A DNA stretch of 64,000 bases, from the NCBI GenBank assembly GCA_949825065.1, contig OX463863.1, positions 15,670,345-15,734,344 of the forward strand, written 5' to 3'. This document shows positions 24,720 to 36,030 of this stretch, piece after piece (positions within the stretch are counted from its first letter, which is position 1; every line of letters starts with the position of its first letter). Source of the stretch: Odontocerum albicorne. Its lineage: Eukaryota > Arthropoda > Insecta > Trichoptera > Odontoceridae. The notes beneath the pieces were generated by a model, which saw nothing but the letters and a program-made list of their open reading frames with translations, searched no databases and was not told the DNA's origin. A program made the position numbers and the translations under genes.

Positions 24720-25533
24720 TTACTTGAGACTATCTAGTACCTGCCTAAGAGGAATTTCTACACCCTGCGACCTTTTCACCGATCTACGCCTTTGAACGTG
24801 AATTCTCCGAGTATCGTGCAGCAGCCATCCACCTACTGTTACAGTTCTTTGTACCAGTGGCGCACAAGATATATTTTTTCGAGTCAGCAATTGCATCATA
24901 TCGGCTTTTTTAGTATTTGAATTTGGCCCAGGATTAATTACTTTGTTGTGATATGATGCGTTGTATGTAACTCCAACGGACCGGGGATCTAAATTAGGTA
25001 TTAATTTTTCCGTTAGCCAGTTTCTATAATTATCGAATTTCATATCGTTATGACAGTCCCCGGTCGTTTGGTGTGACTTATAAATGAGAAGACAATTTGG
25101 TAAAAATCTGTTTTCCCCCCCTGCGTGGACAATAATGAAGCGAGATCCTTTAGCTATGGGCTTCCGAAGTCCTTCCTTGGAATTATCGCTCCATCCTCTT
25201 GAAGATACGTGGCTTGTATGCATGTAAGTCTCGTCGGTGTAGACAATCGGCCTTCATTCTTCTCTGTATTTCTTTATTACTCTTAAATACGCAATTCTTT
25301 TAAACACAATGTCATTTTTTTCTTGAAGTATTTTTAAATTGTCTGGTTTTTTGACATTTGAATCCCATAAATTTTACAGCCTTCCTCAGTTTTGTTTCGC
25401 CACCGGAAAAATTTATCGATTTCAGTAAAATTGGTATTAATGTTGGGATTGTCGGCAGTACTTTTTTATTTATGTGAAAATCATAAATGCATCTCCTAAT
25501 GACGCACTTGCTTGAATTATTACTAGAAATCAT
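24720..25533 (-). pseudogene. IS630/Tc1-type DDE transposase relic, diverged lineage
   Basis: The minus strand starts MISSNNSSKCVIRRC at 25,533. It is frame-broken near 25,312 and stopped once (REE*RPIVYTDETY), then runs to 24,720. The first catalytic Asp is in YTDETY, and KGWSDNS-like and IAKGSRFIIVHAGGEN segments follow. The motif YKSHQTTGDCHNDM is present, but the second Asp motif reads VTYNASYHN (D to Y), which would be inactivating. The sequence differs clearly from the copies in block F, so this is a separate family member. It replaces about 1 kb present in the third spacer. Confidence 0.7.
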
Positions 25534-25734
25534 GGTGAACCTAATGTTTTGACACGATGACACACTAATACTAGAAACTGACCAATCAGCACCCAAGAGT
25601 TGACTAACACAAGCACACACTGTGTTAATCAAACCCCTCACACTTCATCACTTCAGACAGCCCAAAACGTTCATCCCATAATATACCGCACATAATCATA
25701 AAAAAACAACATAAAATACCACACTCAAGAGCTA

Positions 25735-26125
25735 CGAGGGTTGCTACTAGTGTTGAGACAGAGAGGTAAAAACAAATATTTATCATCGAAAATGGCTTTA
25801 TTGTTTTTCAAAATACTCTTCACGGAGAAAAATACACTTTTGCATGCATTTGAACCAATTTTCGAAGCACTTTGTCCACTCCAAAGGAGATAACTTCAAA
25901 ACATGCGTTTGAACGCATCAACCGCTTCTTCAGGCGTCGAAAAACGTTGACCTCGCAATTTATTTTGGATGTTCGGGAATGAAAAGAAGTCATTGGGTGC
26001 CAAATCAGGGCTGTACGGCAGATGACCCATCAATTCGATGTTATGAGTGCTCAAAAAGTCACTTGTTTGAGCCGAAGTCACTGTAAACAACACAAATAGT
26101 ACTTGTATGACAAAACTTTCTGAGC
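25735..26125 (-). mobile_element. 391-bp mariner deletion derivative
   Basis: TA flanks the element at 25,733-34 and 26,126-27. The left end is CGAGGGTTGCTACTAGTG. The minus strand keeps only the transposase C-terminus (HLPYSPDLAPNDFF, with the third catalytic Asp) joined to the far 5' end. The paralogous empty sites 'gagctcatacaaaccttt' at 5,831 and 59,747 show where it landed. It is close to the longer copy at 43,533-44,705. Confidence 0.75.
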
Positions 26126-26141
26126 TATAAACCTTTGCTAC

Positions 26142-26275
26142 AAGTCATTCCTCTTGCAAGTCCTAGTACTCGAACTCCTGTCGCAACAACAACCACGCTC
26201 CGATCAACAGCCTAAATTGTTTTCCTCCTTTTGCCTTTATTGAATTCGGCATCCCATTGTATATCAAGGGACCTA
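26142..26275 (-). pseudogene. Probable non-LTR C-terminal relic, copy 2
   Basis: The minus strand reads YNGMPNSIKAKGGKQF and GAWLLLRQEFEY, then a stop earlier than in copy 1. It lies directly next to the mariner derivative. Confidence 0.4.
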
Positions 26276-26419
26276 AATAGGCACTTTGCCTTTGGGAAAG
26301 ACGTTTTAACTCGAGGGATGGTGAACATTTGATCAGTTGCCATGCGTGTCATGTGTCTCTGCTGAGTCTGCATCTTCCCTTAATCTCGATGATAGTGCCA
26401 TAGAATGGATTTGAAACGT

Positions 26420-27153
26420 AATGTTCAAGACCCGATACTCCCTGAAAAGCTCCGCTGTGGGATACCAGGCATGAAGTTTATTAATTACTTTTTATAATCA
26501 TTTTTTGGGAAACCTCAAACTGATATAATAAAAACAAATAAATACATAATAAAAACAAATCTAACAATACAAATACTAAAGAAAAATATAATAAACGCTA
26601 CAAACACTAAATAAATTAAAATTTATATAAATATAACTAAATCATTTATACAGTTTTAATATAAATATCTCATGTAGCTAGCGAAATAAAAATATGTAAA
26701 TACACGAAAATAAAAAATTTACGAGGCACAAATACGACAGAGTCTACGCATGAACTGATTATAAAATGATTTTTGAGGGTTGTTTGTACCTGTGGCGGAC
26801 GAAATACAAATTATGACATTTAATGACCGCTATTGTTTGCCGCTGTGTATGGGATACAGGTAAGCGGTACTTGGCAGATAATTGACGCACCCATTGCGTA
26901 CGTGCATAGGCTCAGGGTGACTAAGTGAGTGAGCCATTGGACACCAGCAAACTTACCGGCTACACCGCTGTACTAGTTCCGATGACACGCCAAAGTGAAA
27001 TGATAAGAGCCCAACAGTATGCGAATCCAGCGTTCTGCCATGCTGCAAAAGGCCCCACACCAAGCACCGCTTGCGATTCAATCTCTTCTACCATCTCAAA
27101 ATGTCACCGCTTGAACTTTGAGTTTCAAGTTCATACACGAAGAACCAATTTTA
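26420..27153. other. AT-rich spacer, no gene recognised
   Basis: The first half has many A-rich 'aaataaa' stretches. A short patch at about 26,820-27,120 has higher GC and a 100-residue open frame, but no pattern of a known family. I do not call a gene. Confidence 0.4.
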
Positions 27154-27440
27154 TTACCTGTGATTATCCTCAAAATGACAAGTTAGTTCATCATTGGCCT
27201 GTTGACGAAGATCTTGGCAGATGTTGACGCGATGTTCCTTCTGGTCAACCGTCAGAAACCGGGAAACAAATTTGGCCACAATACGACGCACGTTCAAATT
27301 GTAAGTTAAAATTGATTGAATTACGAAACTACATAACAACTATGTCACAAAATTCTCTGATTGTTAATTGTCGATTTGCATGAATAATTCTCTGAATTTT
27401 TGCGACATTTTCGGCAGTTATGCTATACAGGGACGTCCGA
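27154..27440 (-). pseudogene. mariner transposase N-terminal (HTH) relic
   Basis: In one minus-strand frame the sequence reads ENVAKIQRIIHANRQLTIRE. After a frame change comes LNVRRIVAKFVSRFLTVDQK and EHRVNICQDLRQQAND. This is the second helix-turn-helix and linker of a mariner transposase. No DD(34)D catalytic region follows and no ends are visible. Confidence 0.6.
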
Positions 27441-28017
27441 ACCAAGTGACGTTCGAACAATTTTTAAAATGTGAATATAACTCATATTGAGTTCGACTCG
27501 AGGTTTCATCACCGTTTACCTGGCAAAGCATTGCAAGAGTCCGAGACGCTGTTTTACAATACATAGATTTGAAAAAGATTTTGCCCTCATTTTGGCAATC
27601 ATAGAGAGTTCAATACATTATATTGTATATTAAACTTTGTTGTATTTGTAAAAAATGTATATATTACACTTTGTTTTACAATATTTGTTAATGAATTGTT
27701 TAACTTTATTTAACACAAAATGTAGTACAAAACATATATATCGCCCATGACAAAGCAATACCTCGTAAGCCACTTAAAACACGTCATAATATCTATGTTT
27801 TTTAATTATATTTGGTATAATTAGGTTTAATGTACATTCATATAAATACTTTTAATATTAGTTATCTACTTTAAAAAAAAATCCTTTACTTATGTGGGAT
27901 ACGAGGTATTGCTTCCACTAAAGTAACAATATTGTGGCTTACAAGTAATTGCTTCTAACAAATGCACTAATAAAAATGTCTACTGTTACAATAAAAACAC
28001 ACTTTATACATTATAAT
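27441..28017. other. Spacer 3' of the Z2 array, no gene recognised
   Basis: AT-rich DNA without coding signal. 'gcaatacctcgtaagccactt' near 27,760 and 'gaggtattgcttcc' near 27,900 form a weak inverted pair. If Z2 is expressed, part of this could be its 3' UTR. Confidence 0.35.
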
Positions 28018-28345
28018 TTATTTAAAAATCACTACATAAAACAGGAATACGCAAAATAATTTTAAATAAACTTTTAGGGAGAATGTCTTATCACATTGTC
28101 CGCAGCTGTAAGGCTTCTCTCCCCTATAAATCCTTTCATGAGATTTTAAATAAACTTTTCGTGAGAATGTCTTATCACATTGTCCACAGCTGTAAGGCTT
28201 CTTCTCTCCACTATGAATCCTTTTATGAGATTTTAAATCACCTTTTCGTAAGAATTTCTTATCACATCGTCCACTGATGTAAGACTTCTCTCCACTATGA
28301 ATCCTTTCATGAGATTTTGATTGATAATTTCGTGAGAATGTGTTA
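28018..28345 (-). pseudogene. Out-of-frame C-terminal fingers of Z2
   Basis: About four more fingers follow in another frame after an 8-base deletion in the linker: normal 'aaggcttctctccactatg' on the plus strand reads 'aaggcactatg' near 28,370. They include CGKCDNTFS, a finger with an added Lys in the linker (GEKKPYSC) and a last one ending in a hydrophobic tail and stop. They remain well conserved apart from one finger with Ser for Cys (ISGRCDKKF), so the break looks recent. Confidence 0.75.
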
Positions 28346-30174
28346 TCACATTTTCCACAGCTGTAAGGCACTATGAATCCTTTCATGAGATTTTAAATGA
28401 ATTTTTTTGGAGAATGTCTTATTACATTGTCCACAGCTGTAAGACTTTTCTCCACTACTAATCCTTTCATGAGATTTTAAATCACCTTTTCGTAAAAATG
28501 TCTTATTACATTGTCTACAGATGTAAGGCTTCTCTCCACTATGAATCCTTTCATGAGATTTAAATTGATCTTTTCGTGAGAATGTCTTATCACACTGTCC
28601 ACAGCTGTAAGGCTTCTCTCCAGTATGAATCATTTCATGAAATTTTAAACTATTTCTATGGGAGAATATCTTAGCACATTGTCCACAGCTGACAGGCTTC
28701 TCTCCACTATGAATCCTTTCATGAGAATTTAAACTACCTTTGTCTGAGAATGTCTTATCACATTGTCCGCAGCTGTAAGGCTTCTCTCCACTATGAATCC
28801 TTTCATGAGATTTTAAATGATCTTTTCGTGAGAATGTCTTATCACATTGTCCACAGCTGTAAGGCTTCTCTCCACTATGAATCCTTTCATGAAATTTTAA
28901 TGCATATTTTCTTAAGAATATCTTAGCACATTGTCCACAGCTGAAAGGCTTCTCTTCACTATGAATCCTTTCATGAGAATTTAAACTACTTTTGTCTGAG
29001 AATGTCTTATCACATTGTCCACAGCTGTAAGGCTTCTCTCCACTATAAATCCTGTCATGAGATTTTAAATAATCTTTTCGTGAGAATGTCTTATCACATT
29101 GTCCACAGCTGTAAGACTTCTCTCCGGTATGAATCCTTTCATGAAATTTTAAACTATGTTTTTGTGAGAATGTCTTATCACATTGTCCACACCTGTAAGG
29201 CTTCTGGCCACAATGAATCCTTTCATGAAATTGTAAATTATTTTTATGGGAGAATGTCTTATCACATTTTCCACAGCTGTAAGGCTTCTCTCCAGTATGA
29301 ATCATTTCATGAAATTTTAAACTATTTCTATGGGAGAATGTCTTATCACATTGTCCACAGCTGAAAGGCTTCTCTCCACTATGAATCCTTTCATGAGAAT
29401 TTAAACTACCTTTGTCTGAGAATGTCTTATCACATTGTCCGCAGCTGTAAGGCTTCTCTCCACTATGAATACTTTCATGAGATTTCAAATGATCTTTTCG
29501 TGAGAATGTCTTATCACATTGTCCACAGCTGTAAGGCTTCTCTCCACTATGAATCCTTTCATGAGATTTAAGATTAAATTTTTTGGAGAATGTCCTATCA
29601 CATTGTCCACAGCTGTAAGGCTTCTCTCCACTATGAATCTTTTCATGAGATTTTAAATAATTTTTTCGTAAAAATGTCTTATCACATTGTCCACAGATGT
29701 AAGGCTTCTCTCCACTATGAATCCTTTCATGAGATTTTATTTGATCTTTTCGTGAGAATGCCTTATCACATTGTCCACAGCTGTGAGGCTTCTCTCCATT
29801 AAAAATGCTATTTTGAGATTTAAAATTAATTTTTTGAGAGAATGTCTTATCACATGGTTTCCAGTTGTAAGACTTCTCTCCACTATGAATCCTTTCATGA
29901 GATTTTAAGTCACCTTTTAGTAAGAATGTCTTATCATATTGTCCACAGCTGTAAGGCTTCTCTCCATTATGAATCCTGGCATGAGATTTCAAATACAAAT
30001 TTTTTGAGAATGACTTACAACATTGTCCACAGCTGTAAGGCTTCTCTCCACTACGAAACCTTTCATGATCGCTTAATTTATCTCTTCGTGAGAATGTCTG
30101 TGAACGATTTCCACAACCACAGGATTTCTGTTTAGATGGATTATTTATATAAATGTTGCTCATATCACCTGAAT
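28346..30174 (-). CDS. Z2 exon 3: long poly-C2H2 zinc-finger array
   Basis: An acceptor tttttag precedes 30,174 in phase 1; the exon reads DSGDMSNIYINNPSKQ. A degenerate first finger (CGCGNRSQTFS, last His replaced by Arg) is followed by 20 fingers of 28 residues. Finger 2 has Cys to Tyr, finger 3 is degenerate, finger 12 has its last His as Tyr, and finger 19 has Ser for His. Fingers 7-9 and 15-17 are near copies (helices RKDHLKS, DKGSLNS, HRNSLKF), showing a three-finger internal duplication. With exons 1 and 2 the protein is 734 residues, ending in IHSALQLWKM because of an 8-base deletion. It is a predicted nuclear DNA-binding factor with unknown target. Confidence 0.85.
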
Positions 30175-31104
30175 CTAAAAATATATGAAAATTAAGAAAA
30201 AATCTCTGAATTATATATTTCTTTGAATATTGAAGGGTTGAAAATATAGATCTTATTGTAATAAAGTATTTCTCTAATTTGAGTTCTTCGATTCATACAA
30301 CAATTAACTTGTATTGAATTGTTGACTAAGAAAAGATTTGACAGTTAAGATAAAAATATTTTAACTTTATTGTTGTATTTTCCACAGAGTAGTAATAAAA
30401 TCTAAAAACATAACAATATTAAATTATTAATTAATAAAAGAACTAAGTTTTCTTATATTCAAACATGGATTCTTAAAAGAAGAAGGTCATTAAATTTCCT
30501 TATGGTGGCTGCGTTCATACAAATACCTTTGTCACTATACATGTTAAATTTATATTGTTTTAAATCTTTATCACGTTGCATGTAAAAAGCGTCATTGATT
30601 TATACGGAATGGTAAATTATTTTTAACATTCTGTCAAAATGATACCTATCAGTCACAGCGAGTTTCTCTCAAACGGAGGGGTGTAGAACAGTCTCCTGCC
30701 CGCATCCTCATGATAGCATCACCCTTTACGCACTCGTGTCTTTCTCAACTTTGATATATGAGGAGGATGAACGAAAGGTTCACCTCCCGACTGATACAGA
30801 ACGGTGACAATAGGAGATAACTCAACACACATTGCACTATGACAGACTTCTGAACCCACCTAGATCGGAACACTGTACTGAGTTAAACACTCGGAACTGG
30901 TAAAATGTATGTATGTGGACGAGGCAAAGGAAGTATGTTGCGATAGGAAAGTTTAGCATTCCGTCATTTCTGTCTACTCCAACAAAGAAATGTATATATA
31001 AATAAAAATATTTCGAATATAAATAACAATGATAACGTTATAATGAGACCGGTACTGATGTGCACAAAACCATCCAAATACGAGAATATGTAATTCATTA
31101 ATAC

Positions 31105-31281
31105 CTTTGTGGCTCCTGATGTGGTTTATTAAACTGGCTTTGCTTTTGTACATTTCCCCACAGTCATCACACTCAAAGGGTTTCCCAGTAGCAGCATTAC
31201 TTCCAGAGTCCGTGTCATGTAGTTCTGGAGGCCAAATAATTCTCATGACACTCGACACTCTGCCTGATGAGATGTCAAAAT
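31105..31281 (-). CDS. Z2 exon 2: single C2H2 finger exon
   Basis: The acceptor TATTTTAG lies before 31,281 and the donor CAAAG|GTATTA at 31,105, both phase 1, 177 bases as in Z1. It encodes IIWPPELHDTDSGSNAATGK, then FECDDCGEMYKSKASLINH and IRSHKG. This finger differs from the array fingers in its linker and knuckle. The 930-base intron to exon 3 is slightly longer than in Z1. Confidence 0.8.
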
Positions 31282-31588
31282 CTAAAATATATGATTATTT
31301 GGATTTCCTTCCATAAATTTAACTTTAAATTATAAGGAAGAAAATGTTGCACAACATTTAATCTTATTTCGTTTCTATTATATGTGAAATTTATCACTCA
31401 TTTAAGTCATTTTATCCAACAATTTCAGCAACACAGAATACTATATGGATTTCTCCGACTTCAAGTCCTCTTTGACTTTATAACTCCACCACTGATGTTG
31501 CAGATCTCAAGTAAAAATGGAACAAGACAATATTTTGACCATGTTGATTAATAAATATTTAATATTTTTAAACTCATAAAGCACTCAC

Positions 31589-31787
31589 TGTACTCTGTGC
31601 GTGTGTGTCCAGCACCTGTACTGTTGAGTTGAGCGCACTCCACCTTGACATCAGCCTCTTCTATATCTACACCGTACTCCGGCACCGACAATGTCCCGAG
31701 CTGTTCAGCATCCGCTCTCTCTTCCTCCACAGATACGGCCGAAGCTTCTTCATGTTCCCATTTGGGGAAAAGTTCCCGGGAGTTCAT
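31589..31787 (-). CDS. Z2 exon 1: acidic N-terminal exon
   Basis: The ATG is at 31,787 and the donor ACA|GTGAGTG at 31,589; the length is 199 bases, as in Z1. It starts MNSRELFPKWEHEEAS. The first SUMO-like motif of Z1 (VKEE) is VEEE here, so its lysine is lost, while the second (VKVE) is kept. The rest of the acidic region is conserved. Confidence 0.8.
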
Positions 31788-34545
31788 TCCTGATTTTATT
31801 TTCCTTACTTTTGTACCTCAATTTATTTACTATTATCCAAGGCGCCAATTGACTATAAAATAAACTGATAATCAATTCACCTACTTGCATCGTTACTAAT
31901 AAAATGTAAATGTGATAGATGTCACAAATCATCTCCTTAATAGGATGAATTCCTAATTAACGCATTCACCGCCACTATACAATGGAACTCATTTGTTATA
32001 GAATCCAAACAGATACTTAAGGCTCACACAGCAAAAATACCTCGCTAGCCACAAGTATGGAAATGACACAAATGCACGTGTTACTACATTCTCACGTTTT
32101 TATATTCCCTTTATCACTCTACAATATATATTTATGGTCAAGTAAGCTACTTGATAAAAACAAGAAAAATATCTCACAAAACAGATGTGTACTTGCTGAG
32201 AATAAACCGTTTTACTGGCAAACTAATACACAAGAAAGACTTTACAAAATAAACCTGTAATGTACTAGAGTGCGTGTCACGAAATCTTGCACTTTTTAAC
32301 ACATTGACAAGTTTAGTGCGTAATATACATAATGTGTCAGTGTATTACTAAGTATCTTTGCCGTGGTTGGTTGATGCGTTCCGTCAGTAGTCAGTTCTAG
32401 TCCACTGACGTTTGAAGCATGCGCGCGCAGTGTTTATTTGACGAAAAGTACAGTGACCATAATGTCTGAAGTTACGAAGTTAGGAAAAGGAAGAGCATTG
32501 TGTGGACAAACTACAGAAGTGATTTTGAATGTTTATAATTACATCAAGAAATGACGTGACACTAGTGAGGAGGTAAATATTCATGATTTTTATTTATTCT
32601 TCAGCGAATCCCCTTATGGTAGGAGTAGTTAAAAATTATACCCATTTTCAAAAGCCCATTTCAAAGGGATCCTGTTTCATTATTGCACATGCTGGAAGTG
32701 AAAAAGATTTCATACCTAATGGTTTCATACTCATATACAAATTTCACCAAAAGACTGGAGACTACCATGATTACATGAACTACGACAACTATCAGAAATG
32801 GCTTACAGAAAAACTTATTCCCAACTTAGAACCGAGATCTGTGGTGGTAATGGATAACGCTTCATACTATAATAAAGTAATGAATCCTGCACCAACATCA
32901 AATTCCAAGAAGGCCGATATGATTCAATGGCTGACTCAGAGGAGTATCCCTTTTTCAAGTGAAATGCTTAAGCCAGAATTATATAGGTTAATCTTAAGAC
33001 ACAAAAATGTATTCAAGGTATCCGCCATCGATAGGTTATTTCAGAATAATGGACACGATGTTTAACGGCTTCCACCCTACCATCCAGATCTCAACCCAAT
33101 AGAAAAGGTTTGAGCTTGTGGGCTCTAGAAATACTGATATAACGTTGAGTTCTGTCGAAAGGTTGGTCAAAGAGAAGGTTTCTTTGATTTGGAGCGACGA
33201 GTGGAGTAATGTTTGCCGGCATGTATGGTACAGGAAATGGAATTCCAATACTGGGAAAATGAAGTATGTTAGCTGTGGACAGTATTACTGATCTCAATCA
33301 ATTTTTAATAAATATCGATGCAAGCGACGATTAATTGGTCTTAGTATTTATAAGTGTTGTGTTCTCTTTGCATATTGAATAAATTAATTGATTTTACATT
33401 GACCATTTATTTCATTATAGTCATTAGGTACATACCTCAATCTGATATTATATTATATTATTATTATGGTAAGTAAGTATTTTATTGGAAGAGAAAATAT
33501 CAGAGAGACAATATTTAAAAATATATAATAATATATTACAAAATAGATTAAATATAGTCATACTATACTAGCAGTGCCAACTATCGTGAAACCCACTCTA
33601 CTTAACATCAATTAACTGTTCCTGGGGAATCACTTTATATTGAGGAAAATAAAAACACTTATGTGGAACAGTACACAAAAATAGGAATATATTTTCTCAT
33701 GTCTAAATGCAATCAAAGAAACTGTGCTGAAGTACGTGGGTACACTTTTGAAGTGTTTAATTGTCGCCACGAAAATTCAAATATCCAAGGAAACTCGCAT
33801 TTTTTAACGGGATCGCTAAATAATTTGTTGCTTCTAGTTTTGAGATTATTTAAACACATTTTAACCAAAATAAGACACAAAAGTGAAACAATGTCAACTA
33901 AACAAAATGCATGACGAGCTTTGTTAATAATATCGATTAAAATATAAAACAGTGAACATTACCTCGGAGCCAAGGTCTTGAGGAAATCGGTTACAGTACA
34001 GCATTAATATTACAGGGACACTGTGTCTCTCTCAAATACTGTATGTTGCTGTGAAGTCTTACAAAGGAAGGAATGCACGCAAATGATGCCACGAAGTAAA
34101 ATGTCATTTTCTTCTTCCTGAATAGTGGCCGTGCACTCCTATATATGAAGGAGTATATGCCAGTGTCAAGTGATGCAAATGTCATTTTAACAGCTCAAAT
34201 TTAACTACACCATAGATAAAATTGTTAGTCTTGAATAGCCGTGAGCTCTTATACATGAAGGAGTATACGCCAGTGTTGATGGAAAATCATAAGCACTATT
34301 TTTTATATAAGTTAATGGACTAATGTCGTAATGGTGCTCATTAAAACCAGGTTCATTTGTACTTCCACTTGGAAAAATGTATTCTTTGAGATCTTCCTGA
34401 GGGTTGTCTCATATAAGTACCTCTTTTACTATCAATTCTTATACATTCTCAAATCATTGCATCACAACGTTCTTCCTTCTCTCTTGAGGGTTGATACATT
34501 ATTGCAAATATTCACTACTAAATAAAACCCCAAGAAATATCTTTT
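31788..34545. repeat. 5' flank block F, copy 3 (longest)
   Basis: This is the upstream flank of Z2. It is collinear with 23-2,020 and 10,442-12,300 but retains more of the DDE transposon and its 3' flank (33,063-33,640), which the other two lack. It continues in parallel with the second spacer into block S. Confidence 0.75.
32462..33292 (+). pseudogene. IS630/Tc1-type DDE transposase relic, longest copy in block F
   Basis: It starts MSEVTKLGKGRALCGQT and is stopped and internally deleted near 32,550. The core then runs PISKGSCFIIAHAGSEK, YKFHQKTGDYHDYMNY, WLTEKLIPNLEPRSVVVMDN and KPELYRLILRHKNVFK. A stop near 33,063 precedes LPPYHPDLNPIEKV, which carries the C-terminal catalytic Glu. The tail ends near 33,292. 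The first YTDETY motif was deleted. The spacing from the second Asp to the Glu is over 80 residues, longer than in classic Tc1. Confidence 0.75.
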
Positions 34546-34583
34546 CACACTTTTGATACTTAACAGCCCTTACCTTTTAACAA

Positions 34584-34849
34584 AGGTAGACGTTATAAAG
34601 GTGTGCAAAAGAATGAAGTGGCAATGGGCCGGACATGTAGCCAGAATGTCAGACTCCATCGGGACATCCGAAATAATCCAATCGTACCCAAGAGGCATAA
34701 AGAGGCCCAGAAGAAAACCGAAAGTTCGTTGGATAGATAAAATCAGGAAGCATCACATGGCATCAGCGAGCAAGGAACCGAACTATTTGGAGTCAACTTG
34801 GGGAGACCTTCATCCAGCAGTGGATCGACCCTGGTTGACAATGATGATG
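34584..34849 (+). mobile_element. 5'-truncated RTE-like insertion with 12-bp target duplication
   Basis: ACCTTTTAACAA occurs at 34,572-34,583 and again at 34,850-34,861, flanking a 266-base insert. Block S copies at 12,510 and 54,058 have it once, so they are empty sites. The insert encodes the tail of a retrotransposon protein (KRMKWQWAGHVARMSD, then PRGIKRPRRKPKVRWIDKI) and ends in 'aatgatgatg', a short ATG-type tail. A decayed protein tail, extreme 5' truncation and a variable-length target duplication fit RTE-clade retrotransposition. Confidence 0.85.
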
Positions 34850-34861
34850 ACCTTTTAACAA

Positions 34862-35800
34862 TAAGTGTCAGTCAAATTATTTCCTAATTTCAGCTTTCAT
34901 AGAAATGTGACAAATTTATCTATGAGCTTTAAAAAATATGTTTATTAGATAAATTGTACTTTTTAATTACAAAATGATTACGTCAAAACTAATATTAATT
35001 TTATCTTTGTGACAATGTTGGATTTTTAAAGAATTATTAATTTTTTAAAATTATAATTTTGTCCAAGTTATTTGTTTCTCAAACAATATTTAACTGACAA
35101 ATAATTATTTGAAATCATTATGAATATAAAAAAAATAATAAGTTAAGTATTTTCAGGAAACTCATTCTCAGTAAATACAAAATTAAATATCATATATTAT
35201 TTATGTAAAATTTTAAAACATGATTTATATTAAAAAAAAATGAATCTTGACCCTTTAAGACCCGATCAAATTTAAGACAATCTTACCCAATATACAGCTT
35301 GATTTTTTAAAAATTTTGATGTTTACGTAATAACTCTGATTAAAGGGAAGGTTTACAAAAAAACCTGATTAAAGGGAAGAGTTGACTAAATTTGCTATAA
35401 ATATTAGAAATATTGTAATGAAACTTTAAATATAATTTTGTCCAAGTTATTTGTTTCTCAAACAATATTTAACTGACAAATAATTATTTGAAATCATTAG
35501 GAATATAAAAAAATAATAAGTTAAGTATTTTCAGGAAACTCATTCTCAGTAAATACAAAATTATATATCATATATTATTTATGTAAGATTTTAAAACACG
35601 ATTTATATTTAAAAAAATGAATCTTGACCCTTTAAGACCCGATCGAATTTAAGAAAATCTTACCCAATAACCAGCTTGATTTTTAAAGAATTCTGATGAA
35701 AGGGAAGGGTTTACACAAAAAAAAAAAAATGATTAAAGGGAAGAGTTTACTAAAATTGCTATAAATATTAGGAATATTGTAATGAAACTTAAAATATTTG
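34862..35800. repeat. Block S, copy 2, with internal tandem duplication
   Basis: The segment from 'ttttgtccaagttatttg' to 'gtaatgaaacttaaa' occurs twice, about 35,050-35,430 and about 35,431-35,795, with scattered differences. The other two block S copies have it once. No coding pattern. Confidence 0.75.
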
Positions 35801-35845
35801 TTTAGTCAAGCACTGTATATTCCACTTTATATAACTTTACCAATT

Positions 35846-36030
35846 TCAAGGTTTGTACCTTATCATCAGGGAGCACAAACAAGACTTGTTTGTGTCAATT
35901 GCTATTGTTGATGTCAATTGCTCTACATCTTCATTTTCACTGACCTCAAATTCGTCGGCCACGTCATCCTCTTCTTCAACAAAGTCTTCTGTGCCTGTTA
36001 TATTATCGATTGCCTCACAATGCGCGACAT
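35846..36030 (-). pseudogene. Acidic coding relic, copy 2
   Basis: The minus strand reads CEAIDNITGTEDFVEEEDD, then VADEFEVSENEDVEQL, as in 13,186-13,365. A deletion has fused it to 'tttgcaggcgagcatgtcgcgcattg', removing the upstream part and the hairpin repeat. Confidence 0.35.
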
